Below, piece after piece: positions 27,180 to 35,571 of a DNA stretch of 64,000 bases (positions are counted from its first letter, which is position 1; the number at the start of each line of letters is the position of its first letter). The DNA comes from Chromatocurvus halotolerans (GTDB lineage: Bacteria > Pseudomonadota > Gammaproteobacteria > Pseudomonadales > Halieaceae). The stretch spans positions 62,001-126,000 of the forward strand of contig NZ_SLWX01000005.1 in the NCBI RefSeq assembly GCF_004340525.1, written 5' to 3'. Both the position numbers and the translations under genes were made by a program. Under the pieces are notes generated by a model. The model saw nothing but the letters and a program-made list of their open reading frames with translations, did no database searches and was not told where the DNA came from.

Positions 27180-28133
27180 ATGACGGACGCTCCGACAGGC
27201 AAGCCTTCCCGCATGGCCGACACACCTCTGCACCCCAGTGATGCCGCGCGCCTCATGCGACTCGCGACAAATGCGTCTGTGGCGGTCGCCATTACGCTCA
27301 TTCTGGCGAAAGCGGTCGCCTATGCGCAGACCGGCTCCATGAGCATCCTGGCTTCGCTGATCGACTCGATCATGGATTCCGGCGCCTCACTGCTCAACCT
27401 GTTCGCCGTGCGCTACGCGCTGGCGCCGGCCGACCGCAAGCACCGCTTTGGTCACGGCAAGGCCGAGTCCATCTCGGCGCTCGCGCAGAGCACGCTGATC
27501 ATCGCCTCGGGCATCTACCTGCTGATCGAGGCCGGCAAGCGACTGCGCGCGCCGCAGGAACTGCCGACGCTGGAAATCGGTATCGCGGTCATGCTGTTCA
27601 CCATTGTTGCCACTCTGGCGCTGCTGGCGCTGCAGCACTACGTCATACGCCGCACACAGTCCGCCGCCATCCGCGCCGACGCACTGCATTACCGCACAGA
27701 CCTGCTGACCAACAGCGCGGTCATTCTGGCGCTGATACTCGCGCACTGGGGCTGGTCGGGCATGGATCCGCTGTTTGCCTGCGGCATCGCCGTCTACATT
27801 CTGCTCACCGCGCGTCACATCATGAGCGATGCCCTCAACGAACTGCTCGATCGCGAGCTGCCCGAGGCCCGGCGCCAGTTGATACGCGACACGGCAAACC
27901 GCCACGCCGGTGTGCACGGTATCCACGACCTGCGCACCCGGAGCTCCGGACGGGTGGACTTTATTGAACTGCACCTCGAGCTTGACGGCGACCTGTCGCT
28001 GCGTCAGGCACACCGCATCGCCGATGAGGTGATTGCCGCCATCAAGGTCGAGATACCCGGCGCGGACGTCGTGATTCACCAGGATCCTGCCGGGCTGCGC
28101 GAGATCCGCCAGGAAGAAACCCTCGCGGACTGA
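27180..28133 (+). CDS. fieF: Cation diffusion facilitator FieF (Fe/Zn/Cd efflux)
   Basis: A 317-residue CDF transporter exchanging divalent cations for protons at the inner membrane. Six transmembrane helices precede a cytoplasmic C-terminal domain. Transport-site residues are visible as LIDSIMDSGASLLN (two Asp in TM2) and RADALHYRTDLLTN (HxxxD in TM5). HRFGHGKAE is the FieF-type loop, and the C-terminal HLELDGDLS with its His residues matches the dimerising metal-binding domain. FieF of E. coli exports Fe(II) and Zn(II), and the exact metal here is inferred. The start at 27180 lacks a good ribosome site, and ATG 27213 (MADTPLHP) is an alternative. It lies 32 nt after copA. Confidence 0.92.
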   Translation: MTDAPTGKPSRMADTPLHPSDAARLMRLATNASVAVAITLILAKAVAYAQTGSMSILASLIDSIMDSGASLLNLFAVRYALAPADRKHRFGHGKAESISALAQSTLIIASGIYLLIEAGKRLRAPQELPTLEIGIAVMLFTIVATLALLALQHYVIRRTQSAAIRADALHYRTDLLTNSAVILALILAHWGWSGMDPLFACGIAVYILLTARHIMSDALNELLDRELPEARRQLIRDTANRHAGVHGIHDLRTRSSGRVDFIELHLELDGDLSLRQAHRIADEVIAAIKVEIPGADVVIHQDPAGLREIRQEETLAD

Positions 28134-28171
28134 CCGCGCGATTCCACCAACGGCAACGAGGACGTCAACAG

Positions 28172-29215
28172 ATGCAATACCGGAAACTGGGCAACACGGA
28201 TATCGATGTCAGCGTGATCTGCCTCGGAACCATGACCTATGGCCAGCAGAACAGCGCTGAAGACGCGGCAGCGCAGCTGGATTACGCCCTGTCACGCGGC
28301 GTGAATTTCATCGACACGGCGGAAATGTATCCGGTGCCCCCGCGCGCCGACACCCAGGGTGAAACCGAGCGCTTTATCGGTCAGTGGCTGGCGCGCAGCG
28401 GCAGGCGCAACGACATTGTGCTGGCAACCAAGGTTGCCGGACGGGGTGACGGCAACGCGGGCGTGGATCATCTCCGTGGTGGACCGCGCCTCGACCGCGC
28501 GCAGATACACCAGGCCATCGACGACTCCCTCAGCCGACTGCAGACGGACCATGTCGATCTGTATCAGGTGCACTGGCCGGAGCGCGCGACCAATTTTTTC
28601 GGGCGCCTGGGCTATCTGCATCGTGACGATGACGGCATCGCTATCGAGGAAACCCTGTCGGCACTGGGCGAACTGGTACAGGCCGGTAAAGTCCGGCATG
28701 TCGGGATTTCCAATGAAACACCCTGGGGTGTTCTCGAGTACCTGCGCCTTGCCCGCGAAAAGAATCTGCCGCGCATTGTCAGTATCCAGAACCCCTACAA
28801 TCTCCTCAACCGCGCGTTTGAAGTGGGTCTGGCGGAAATCGCCATACGGGAGCAGGTCGGCCTGCTGGCCTATTCGCCACTGGCCTTTGGCATGCTCAGC
28901 GGCAAGTACCTGGACGGCGCGCTGCCGGCCGACTCGCGGCTGGCGCTGTTCGAGCGCTTCTCACGCTATGGATCGCCGGAGGCAGAAGCCGCCACGGCCG
29001 CCTACGTTGCGCTTGCCCGGGAGCATGGGCTGGATCCGGCGCAGATGGCGCTGGCCTTCGTCAACTCCCGGCAGTTCACCACGGCAAACATCATCGGCGC
29101 CACCACTGCGGACCAGCTGCGTGCCAATATCGACAGTATTGACCTGACCCTGGAGAAACCGCTGCTGAAAGCGCTGGAGGCGCTGCACCGGCAATACTGC
29201 ATACCCGCCCCCTGA
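28172..29215 (+). CDS. tas: NADP(H)-dependent aldo-keto reductase Tas
   Basis: A 347-residue aldo-keto reductase with the long AEMYPVPPRADTQGETE segment typical of Tas. The AKR catalytic set is visible: Asp and Tyr in FIDTAEMY, Lys in ATKVAG, and His in YQVHWPERATN. The NADP-site end SIQNPYNLLNR...LAYSPLAFGMLSGKYL and the terminal IIGATTADQLRANI are also present. It reduces carbonyl compounds in the cytosol. In E. coli, Tas was found as a suppressor of tyrosine auxotrophy, but its physiological substrate is unsettled. It is preceded by a GAGGACG ribosome-site-like sequence and lies 38 nt after fieF, so it may be cotranscribed. Confidence 0.95.
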   Translation: MQYRKLGNTDIDVSVICLGTMTYGQQNSAEDAAAQLDYALSRGVNFIDTAEMYPVPPRADTQGETERFIGQWLARSGRRNDIVLATKVAGRGDGNAGVDHLRGGPRLDRAQIHQAIDDSLSRLQTDHVDLYQVHWPERATNFFGRLGYLHRDDDGIAIEETLSALGELVQAGKVRHVGISNETPWGVLEYLRLAREKNLPRIVSIQNPYNLLNRAFEVGLAEIAIREQVGLLAYSPLAFGMLSGKYLDGALPADSRLALFERFSRYGSPEAEAATAAYVALAREHGLDPAQMALAFVNSRQFTTANIIGATTADQLRANIDSIDLTLEKPLLKALEALHRQYCIPAP

Positions 29216-29249
29216 AGCTGAAGCACCTGCGGGAAGATCGTCAGCGCCG

Positions 29250-29564
29250 TCAGAAGACCCAGGCGATCAGCAGCCAGAAAATGGCGAAGAACAGGAAAAA
29301 GCCGCCAAGCATGAACTGCAGTTCACCGAGCAGTCCATCACCGGCGGCGATGGCAAAGACGATAAAAAGAATCGCCGTGGTGAAAAACGCGATAACGGCG
29401 GCATCGCGCAGACCGAGCCCGGGCTCGAGCTGCGTCGCGACGATATCGCCCAGCATGGGCAGCATGAACAGCGCACCCAGACCAACGAGCGCGACCAGCG
29501 ACACCAGCACCACCGCCAGTCGTCGCGACTCGGCCCTGTCCCTGTTGTCAGATTCACCGACCAT
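29250..29564 (-). CDS. Small integral membrane protein of unknown function
   Basis: A 104-residue protein that is mostly membrane. After a charged N-terminal segment (GESDNRDRAESRR) come three hydrophobic stretches, about residues 16-36, 50-70 and 80-103, the last ending in FLFFAIFWLLIAWVF. No motif is recognised. The start is ATG 29562-29564, 2 nt after the stop of the PH-domain gene, so the pair is almost certainly one operon and may form a membrane complex. The frame continues upstream inside the PH-domain gene, which I treat as spurious. Confidence 0.7.
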   Translation of the reverse strand: MVGESDNRDRAESRRLAVVLVSLVALVGLGALFMLPMLGDIVATQLEPGLGLRDAAVIAFFTTAILFIVFAIAAGDGLLGELQFMLGGFFLFFAIFWLLIAWVF

Positions 29565-29566
29565 GG

Positions 29567-29944
29567 TCAGGCTCCGTTCTGTCCCATCTTGATCAGCTCG
29601 CGGATGCGATTGGGATCCGGCATCCCCTTGGCCACGATCTCGGGATTGTCCCCCGCAGTGTAGATCGACACTGTTCCCACGCCGAAAATGCGATTGAAAA
29701 ACGACTGCTTGACCCGCACCGTGCGCACAATGCTGATATTGACCTCGGAGCGCTCCTTGCTGAGCAGCCCTTTCTCGAACAGGATCTCGTTTTCGAACAC
29801 CGTGAGCTTGGATGACTTGGTCTGCAGGTACCACCACAGCAGGATAAGAACGCCAACCGCAACCGGAATCAGCAGAACGGCCAGGATGAAGCCCAGGGGA
29901 TTGTTCTTGAACATGGCGGGGTGTTCTGCGTACAGCTCTTTCAC
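29567..29944 (-). CDS. Membrane-anchored bacterial PH-domain (DUF304-like) protein
   Basis: A 125-residue protein with one transmembrane helix near residues 18-40 (FILAVLLIPVAVGVLILLWWYL). A bacterial pleckstrin-homology-like domain follows: KLTVFENEILFEKGLLSKERSEVNISIVRTVRVKQSFFNRIFGVGTVSIYTAG, which contains the typical bPH_2 flow 'EKGLLSKERSEVNISIVRTV' and 'GVGTVSIYTAG'. The function is unknown; such domains often sit on membrane proteins that take part in protein-protein or lipid interactions. It starts with GTG at 29942-29944, preceded by GAGGACC at suitable spacing. The small three-helix protein follows directly. Confidence 0.82.
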   Translation of the reverse strand: MKELYAEHPAMFKNNPLGFILAVLLIPVAVGVLILLWWYLQTKSSKLTVFENEILFEKGLLSKERSEVNISIVRTVRVKQSFFNRIFGVGTVSIYTAGDNPEIVAKGMPDPNRIRELIKMGQNGA

Positions 29945-30001
29945 GCTGCGGTCCTCGTGTTGTGTGTGAAGTTCGTTGCGGTTGAACGCGGGTAGCCGGG
30001 C

Positions 30002-30433
30002 TCAGCCCGAACCATCGAGTACCTTGGCAGTTTCCAGCATTTGCCGCAATGTTTGCAACGCCTCATCGCTGTACACCCGCCCCGGACCGGGACGTCCCCA
30101 GACCGGATCGGGCCAGCAGAAATCATCCGGGCGCCTGCCGAGCACATGCAGATGCAACTGCGGCACCACGTTGCCCAGAGCCCCGAGGTTGACCTTGGGA
30201 TAACCCAGCGGCCCCTTGAGTACCCGGGACAGGCCGGCAGCCGTCTGCAGCAGTGCGTTGCGCGCCGCGGCGGGCATGTCCAACAGATCGCTGCAGTCAC
30301 TATCCGGCACCAGCAGAAACCAGTGCAGCGCCGCCTCCCGGGACAGCAACAGCCAGGCATCGCCGCTGCGCCCCAGCCTGTGGCAATCCTCGGCAAGGCG
30401 CGGATGCAGCGCCACGGCTGCCAGCTCAGGCAT
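30002..30433 (-). CDS. HIT family nucleotide hydrolase/transferase
   Basis: A 143-residue histidine-triad protein. The active-site segment reads NVVPQLHLHVLGR: the first position of the HxHxH triad is Gln, a variant common in proteobacterial HIT proteins, and the other two His are kept. HIT proteins hydrolyse dinucleoside polyphosphates or nucleotide phosphoramidates, and the substrate here is unknown. ATG 30431-30433 (MPELAAV) was chosen because upstream codons lie inside the DHH gene. The start overlaps the end of that gene by 8 nt, so translation is probably coupled. Confidence 0.87.
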   Translation of the reverse strand: MPELAAVALHPRLAEDCHRLGRSGDAWLLLSREAALHWFLLVPDSDCSDLLDMPAAARNALLQTAAGLSRVLKGPLGYPKVNLGALGNVVPQLHLHVLGRRPDDFCWPDPVWGRPGPGRVYSDEALQTLRQMLETAKVLDGSG

Positions 30434-31397
30434 CGGCATCCCGGTAGAAAGCGGCGAAGGCATCGACAAAGGCGGGAAGCTGATCCGTCGCCAGATTGTT
30501 GATCCCCGCCGCTGCTGCGCGACCGCCGCCCGTTGGATAGCGACGGCAGAACACGTCGGCGCCGACGCGATGGGACAGCGGCGCGCGCACGCTGACCAAC
30601 AGCCCACCGCCGGGCTTTTCCGTTACCACGGCATGGGCCCGAGCCGGATGCTCGTTCGCCAGCGCATTGCCATAGACGCCGCTGACGCGGCGCGCCCATG
30701 GCGCATCAGGCAGCACGTAGACCGCGGCGACGTCATCGGCATGCTCGGCCTGTATCGACCGCGCGGCCGCCAGATCCTCATGATAACCACCCTCAAGTTT
30801 CTCGAACGTGTCCCGGTTATCGCGCATGAAGGCCTGCGGATCCGGGTAGGGCAGCAATTCCCGGTAGAGATCGCCGGGATGGAAATGCAGCTCCGCCAGA
30901 TCCGAGCCGTAGCCATTGTAATTGATGTAGATGCCGAGATTTTCCAGTCGCTTCAGATCCTCCGCCGACAGACCGAGGGGACGGGCCAGCCGCTGTGCGC
31001 TCTCGCGCAGGTTATCGCCAAAGGTGCCGACAACAGCCCAGGCGCGCCCGGCGCCCGCCAGGTGGCCATTCACCAGCAGGCTGGTGCAGACAGTGGACTC
31101 GGTATTGATGTGAGTTTCCAGGGCAGTGCTGACGGGAATGTCGCCGGCGTAGTGATGGTCGCAGTACCACACCGAGGCACCGGCCTCGAGCAGGCGGCAA
31201 AGCGCTTCGCGGTTCTTGTCCAGCGACACGTCAAGAACGCAGACGCGGTCGCCGGCGGCGGCGCTGACACGATCCAGCAGTGCGATGTCGCGCTTGACCC
31301 CGGTGACCAGTGTGGCGTCGCGCGGCTCGGCCTGGCGCAGCTGCAGAAGCGCACAGATACCATCCGCATCGCCATTGAACACATCAAAATCGGCCAT
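30426..31397 (-). CDS. DHH/DHHA1 family phosphoesterase
   Basis: A 323-residue DHH-superfamily phosphoesterase. Motif I FNGDADGICA (residues 7-16), motif II VLDVSLDKN (about 54-62) and motif III YCDHHYAG (about 78-85) give the Mn-binding site. The C-terminal region PTGGGRAAAAGIN corresponds to the DHHA1 substrate motif, but with the usual GGH changed to GGR. Relatives include oligoribonuclease NrnA and cyclic-dinucleotide phosphodiesterases; this protein lacks the membrane and PAS domains of GdpP, and which substrate it uses is not clear. ATG 31395-31397 is preceded by GAGGTGG. It overlaps the HIT gene. Confidence 0.87.
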   Translation of the reverse strand: MADFDVFNGDADGICALLQLRQAEPRDATLVTGVKRDIALLDRVSAAAGDRVCVLDVSLDKNREALCRLLEAGASVWYCDHHYAGDIPVSTALETHINTESTVCTSLLVNGHLAGAGRAWAVVGTFGDNLRESAQRLARPLGLSAEDLKRLENLGIYINYNGYGSDLAELHFHPGDLYRELLPYPDPQAFMRDNRDTFEKLEGGYHEDLAAARSIQAEHADDVAAVYVLPDAPWARRVSGVYGNALANEHPARAHAVVTEKPGGGLLVSVRAPLSHRVGADVFCRRYPTGGGRAAAAGINNLATDQLPAFVDAFAAFYRDADA

Positions 31398-31457
31398 AAG
31401 CCACCTCGTGGAAGATTGCCTGTCCCCACCGCAACGGATAAGCGGAGTCGGCGGGGG

Positions 31458-33479
31458 TTATCCGGTGAACAGGGGTTTCACATTGGAGTCGCTCAACTCG
31501 GGGATGGCAGCGGCGCGGCGGCCGGCGCGTCCCTGCTTGACCCAGAGATGATCGTGGCGGATTTCGTGACGCGCAAACCCGCTGACTGCGGCGGCCAGGA
31601 TTTCGGTAATACCGCGGCAGTCGAGCCGGTCGCAGCAGGTCATCAGGGTTTTCAGGGCCGACATGACCTCGTCGTAGGTCAGACTCTCTTCCTCAGCCCG
31701 CATGATCATGGGGTGACCGGTGCCACTCACCGAGGTGCCCAGCAGCAGTTCCTCATGCAGTTTTTCCCCGGGGCGCAGGCCGATAAACTCAATATCCAGC
31801 CCACTGCGGGAGGGTGTGCGGCTGCCGACCTCATGCCCCGAGAGACGGATCATGCGTTTGGCGAGGTCGACAATCTGCACGGGCTCGCCCATATCGAGGA
31901 CAAACACATCGCCACCGGTGCCCATGGCGCCAGCCTGCAGCACCAGCTGCGCGGCCTCCTGAATACTCATGAAATAGCGCGACACCTCCGGATGCGTCAC
32001 GGTCACGGGACCCCCGTTCTCAATCTGCTCGCGAAACAGGGGCACCACGGATCCGGAGGAGCCGAGGACGTTGCCGAAGCGCACCATGCAGAAGCGAGTA
32101 CCGACCTCCTCCTGCGCCAGCCCCTGGAGGATCAATTCCGCGAAGCGCTTGGAGGCACCCATGATGTTGGTCGGGCGTACGGCCTTGTCGGTGGAGATCA
32201 GCACAAAGGTCTCTACCCGCGCCTTGCGCGCGGCTTCGGCGGCGTGCCAGGTACCGAAGACGTTGTTGGCGACGCCCTCGGCCACGTTGTACTCCACCAT
32301 GGGCACATGCTTGTAAGCGGCGGCATGGTAGACCGTCTGCACCGAAAACGTGCGGAAAATGGTTTCCAGGCGGCGCTGGTCGCGAACCGAGCCCAGCAGA
32401 CAGGCCATTTCGACATAGTGCCCGCCGCGGGCCTGCAGCTCCTTGAGCTCCCGCTCAATGCTGTAGAGTGCGTACTCGGAGCTGTCGAGCAGAATCAGCT
32501 CCCGCGGACCCGCGGCAAGAATCTGCCGGCACAGCTCGGCGCCGATCGAGCCACCGGCGCCGGTGACCATGACAACCTTGTCTGTGATGCAGCGATCAAT
32601 CAGCTCCGGATGTGGCGGCACCGGATCACGACCGAGCAGGTCATCCAGATCGATATCCTGGATCTGGTTGACGCTGGCGACGCCGGACACCAGCTCGCTG
32701 ATCTTGGGCACGGTGCGCACGTGTACCGGCAGTCCCACCAGGGAGTTGATGATTTCCCGGCGGCGATCGTGGGTGGCGGACGGAATGGCGAGAAGCACCT
32801 GGGTAATGCTGTGCTCCTGGATCAGGCGTTCGATATCCCGTGGATTGACCACCTGCAGACCATTGATGACGGAGTGCTGGGACTGCGGGTCGTCGTCAAC
32901 AAAAGCCACCACGCGGTACTGTTCGCCGTGATGCAGCGCTGTCAGCAGCTGGCGGCCGGACTCTCCCGCCCCGTAGATGAGGACATTCTTCGAGCTTGAA
33001 CGCAGCTTGGACTGATAATAGGCGCGCACTACCAGTCGCGATCCACCCACGCTGAACATGACCAGCGCCCAGTAGACAAAGGGCAGGGCTCTGGGTACGT
33101 CGGCACGGGTGAAAAACACGGCCGCCCCGAGTACCAGCGTCGAATAGCTCGCTGCCGTGATGATGGCCCAGATAGCCTGCTGGCCCATGAAGCGGATGAC
33201 CGCGCGGTAGAGCCCGAGGCGTAGAAAGATGATGGCGCTGGCAACAAGTGTGAGCACGGCACAGGCAAGTTCCACCACGCCGAGCTGTACGGAGGTGATA
33301 CCCGAGGGGTAGACAACCGCCACCCACATGGCACCGGCCACGAAGCCCATATCAATGAGCAGGACAACCGCCTGCTTGATATTGCGTGGCAGCTCAACGA
33401 GCTTTCCAGTAGCGTCACGCACGCAGTGCCAGACACTGGCACCGGCCTGCAGCAGACGCACGCCTGCTTTTTTGACCAA
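31458..33479 (-). CDS. Membrane-bound UDP-sugar 4,6-dehydratase, WbpM/CapD type
   Basis: A 673-residue polysaccharide biosynthesis enzyme. Four transmembrane helices (about residues 25-145) precede a CoA-binding-like Rossmann domain (YGAGESGRQLL, about 170) and a C-terminal short-chain dehydratase domain with VTGAGGSIGAELCRQIL (about 305). In place of YxxxK it has the MGASK form seen in WbpM, FlaA1 and PglF, with the preceding STDKAVRPTN. These enzymes turn UDP-GlcNAc into a 4-keto-6-deoxy sugar, the first step to QuiNAc, FucNAc or bacillosamine for O-antigen or glycoprotein. The start is TTG 33477-33479 with GGAG 7 nt upstream. It sits after a WecA/WbpL-type gene, as in Pseudomonas wbp loci. 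Confidence 0.93.
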   Translation of the reverse strand: MVKKAGVRLLQAGASVWHCVRDATGKLVELPRNIKQAVVLLIDMGFVAGAMWVAVVYPSGITSVQLGVVELACAVLTLVASAIIFLRLGLYRAVIRFMGQQAIWAIITAASYSTLVLGAAVFFTRADVPRALPFVYWALVMFSVGGSRLVVRAYYQSKLRSSSKNVLIYGAGESGRQLLTALHHGEQYRVVAFVDDDPQSQHSVINGLQVVNPRDIERLIQEHSITQVLLAIPSATHDRRREIINSLVGLPVHVRTVPKISELVSGVASVNQIQDIDLDDLLGRDPVPPHPELIDRCITDKVVMVTGAGGSIGAELCRQILAAGPRELILLDSSEYALYSIERELKELQARGGHYVEMACLLGSVRDQRRLETIFRTFSVQTVYHAAAYKHVPMVEYNVAEGVANNVFGTWHAAEAARKARVETFVLISTDKAVRPTNIMGASKRFAELILQGLAQEEVGTRFCMVRFGNVLGSSGSVVPLFREQIENGGPVTVTHPEVSRYFMSIQEAAQLVLQAGAMGTGGDVFVLDMGEPVQIVDLAKRMIRLSGHEVGSRTPSRSGLDIEFIGLRPGEKLHEELLLGTSVSGTGHPMIMRAEEESLTYDEVMSALKTLMTCCDRLDCRGITEILAAAVSGFARHEIRHDHLWVKQGRAGRRAAAIPELSDSNVKPLFTG

Positions 33480-33509
33480 GTTGTCACTCCGCGCTGGTTG
33501 GGGCGCCTG

Positions 33510-33535
33510 CCGGCCATTGTCTGTTTTGCGGCCGG
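33510..33535. repeat. Inverted repeat between wbpL-like and wbpM-like genes
   Basis: CCGGCC and GGCCGG arms separated by 14 nt in the 70-nt gap. It could form a 6-bp RNA stem upstream of the TTG start of the dehydratase gene. No T-tract follows on the minus strand, so it is not a convincing terminator. Confidence 0.35.
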
Positions 33536-33549
33536 TCTACGCGCGAATG

Positions 33550-34530
33550 TTACTGTATTGACCGTAATTTGACCATGGCGATCAACAGCGGCAGGTAAGC
33601 AAGACTGCACAGCAGCGCGGCATATTGCGGCTGCACGGTCGCCATCAGGGCCAGGGGCACCAGCCAGAGCCATTGCAGGACGATGAACAGCAGATCCACG
33701 CGCCGGTGGGATTGCCAGCGGCGCGCAAGACGCTGGTACAGATGCTGCCGGTGCGCCTGCCACAGTCTCTCCCGCCTGCAGGCGCGAAATACCAGCGTCG
33801 TCACCGAGTCGGCGATGAACAGCGCGAGCAGTATCAGCCCCGGGTAGGCGGAAACGCCCTCAAGGCACCAGCCCGCGACCAACAGCGATGCCAGTAGATA
33901 ACCTCCGGGAATACTGCCGGCGTCGCCCATGAACAGCCGCGCCGGGGGGCCATTGAAAAACAGGAAACCGGCGAACGCACCGGCCGTCGCACTGCAGGAG
34001 GCGACATACCAGTCAGCCGCTCCCTGCAGCACGCCGAGCCAACCGAGCATCACAGCGGCTGACAGGGCCTGCAGCGCCGCCAGGCCGTCAATGCCATCCA
34101 TGAAATTAAAAAGATTGATGAACACAAGAATCCAGAGCGCCGCCAGGCCGATCAGCGCCCAGTCTGACAGGGCCTGTCCGGGGGCACAGAGCCAGGCGGC
34201 CGTCAGCGCCGCCGCCAGTGCATAAATTCCGAGGCGCAACCGAACGCCCAGGGGCGCCAGATCATCGATCAGACCCACCCCCGACAGCAGCGCGCTGGTG
34301 GCAAGCACGGCCAGGCCGGCAGCGGGCAAGGGCGGGCCCACCGCGAGCAGCGCGAGCAACAGCGCCGCGACCACGGCGACACCGGCGCCGCTGACGGTTG
34401 CCACGCGGTGCGAGCTGCGCGCTTCGGGGTGCGCCAGCCAGCCAGCTGCCGTGGCCCGCCATCGATAGACCGCGCACAAGGCCGTGGCACCCGTCATGGC
34501 GACGAGGAAAACGACCAGCGTACCGCTCAT
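33550..34530 (-). CDS. Undecaprenyl-phosphate glycosyl-1-phosphate transferase, WecA/WbpL family
   Basis: A 326-residue polytopic membrane enzyme that transfers a sugar-1-phosphate from a UDP-sugar to undecaprenyl phosphate, starting glycan synthesis on the inner face of the inner membrane. Visible family motifs are SSHRVATVSGAG, GLIDDLAPL (DD motif), NLFNFMDGIDGLA, FMGDAGSIPGGYL and the basic His loop RLWQAHRQHLYQRL. About ten hydrophobic helices are present. The similarity is closer to WbpL (FucNAc or QuiNAc transfer) than to MraY, and it lies next to a matching dehydratase and epimerase. ATG 34528-34530 overlaps the epimerase stop by 4 nt. The open frame continues 26 codons upstream inside the epimerase gene and is not used. 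Confidence 0.92.
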   Translation of the reverse strand: MSGTLVVFLVAMTGATALCAVYRWRATAAGWLAHPEARSSHRVATVSGAGVAVVAALLLALLAVGPPLPAAGLAVLATSALLSGVGLIDDLAPLGVRLRLGIYALAAALTAAWLCAPGQALSDWALIGLAALWILVFINLFNFMDGIDGLAALQALSAAVMLGWLGVLQGAADWYVASCSATAGAFAGFLFFNGPPARLFMGDAGSIPGGYLLASLLVAGWCLEGVSAYPGLILLALFIADSVTTLVFRACRRERLWQAHRQHLYQRLARRWQSHRRVDLLFIVLQWLWLVPLALMATVQPQYAALLCSLAYLPLLIAMVKLRSIQ

Positions 34531-35477
34531 GCGCGCACCGCGGCAGCGACCATCGCCGGCGCCACATCCTCGAAACGCTGCCGTGGCCGCCAGCCCGTTG
34601 CGGCACACACGGCGCTACCATCGTAGAGGTCGGAGCCCAGGAGGGCTGTCGCCGTTGCACCCGTGAATGCGCCGTGTCGCAGGTCGGCACAGGCACCGAG
34701 TATCCGCCAGCAGGCAGCGGGCAGCTCCCACTGCGGTGCCGGGCGCCGCATTGCACCGGCAAGAGCCAGCATCAGGCGTTGCGTGCTGTAAGCCTCCCCG
34801 TCTGTCACGTTCCACAGAGCGCCCTCCTCCGGCAGCCGCGCGGCATCGCCGGCAACCAGGCTGATGATCAGTCGCACCAGGTCGTCGCGCGACACCATGG
34901 AGCGCTGTCCGGCTTCCGGCGCCAGGGGCAGGCCGCGCCTCACCCAGGCTATCAGTGACGCGAGGTTACCGCCGACACCCGCCCCGTAAACGAGGGCGGG
35001 GCGCAGCGACACGAGCTGCATTCCCGACTCCCGGGCGAGCTGCGCCAGCGCGATTTCCGCGCGACGCTTGCTGCTCGCGTAGGCGACAGTGGGCCCGGTC
35101 AGCTCCTCCTCGGCTCGCGGCGTCGCGCTCGCGGCAGGCCCCATGGCCTTGACGCTGCTCAGAAAGAGGAAGCGGCCGACGCCGTCCCGGACAGCGCGCC
35201 GGGCCAGCGCAACGCTTGCTCTTTCGTTGACCGCGACATGTTGCGCGGCGGGCGCCTGCCGGTGGGCGACACCCGCGGTGTGAATAACGACGTCCACGCC
35301 CTGCAGCGACAGCGCCGGCGACAAGGGTTTGCCGAGATCCTGAACGACATGCGGCACCGAAGCCGGCAGGCTCCCGGCGCCGCGCACAAGGCAGACAACC
35401 TCGTGATCCGCTGCCAGTAGCGCCTCGCGCACCGCGCTGCCAACAAAGCCCGTTGCCCCGGTTACAAGACACTTCAA
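34527..35477 (-). CDS. NAD-dependent nucleotide-sugar epimerase/dehydratase (extended SDR)
   Basis: A 316-residue extended short-chain dehydrogenase. The N-terminal NAD site is VTGATGFVGSAV (residues 5-16). The catalytic Ser/Thr region is FLSSVKAMG, and the YxxxK motif is AYASSKRRAE at about 133. This is the UDP-sugar 4-epimerase/reductase type (WbpV/WbpK-like), acting in polysaccharide precursor synthesis. It is the first gene of the three-gene cassette, coupled by ATGA to the glycosyltransferase. The start is TTG at 35475-35477 without a strong ribosome site, and the VTGATG motif so close to the N-terminus supports it. The exact sugar substrate is not predictable. Confidence 0.88.
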   Translation of the reverse strand: MKCLVTGATGFVGSAVREALLAADHEVVCLVRGAGSLPASVPHVVQDLGKPLSPALSLQGVDVVIHTAGVAHRQAPAAQHVAVNERASVALARRAVRDGVGRFLFLSSVKAMGPAASATPRAEEELTGPTVAYASSKRRAEIALAQLARESGMQLVSLRPALVYGAGVGGNLASLIAWVRRGLPLAPEAGQRSMVSRDDLVRLIISLVAGDAARLPEEGALWNVTDGEAYSTQRLMLALAGAMRRPAPQWELPAACWRILGACADLRHGAFTGATATALLGSDLYDGSAVCAATGWRPRQRFEDVAPAMVAAAVRA

Positions 35478-35571
35478 ATGATTGCCGCCCCCGTACCGTA
35501 AATTCCGTGAATGACTGCCGCCGGAACGTCCGGCGGCAGCTGCCAGCGGCCATGATACGGATGCCGTGGAC

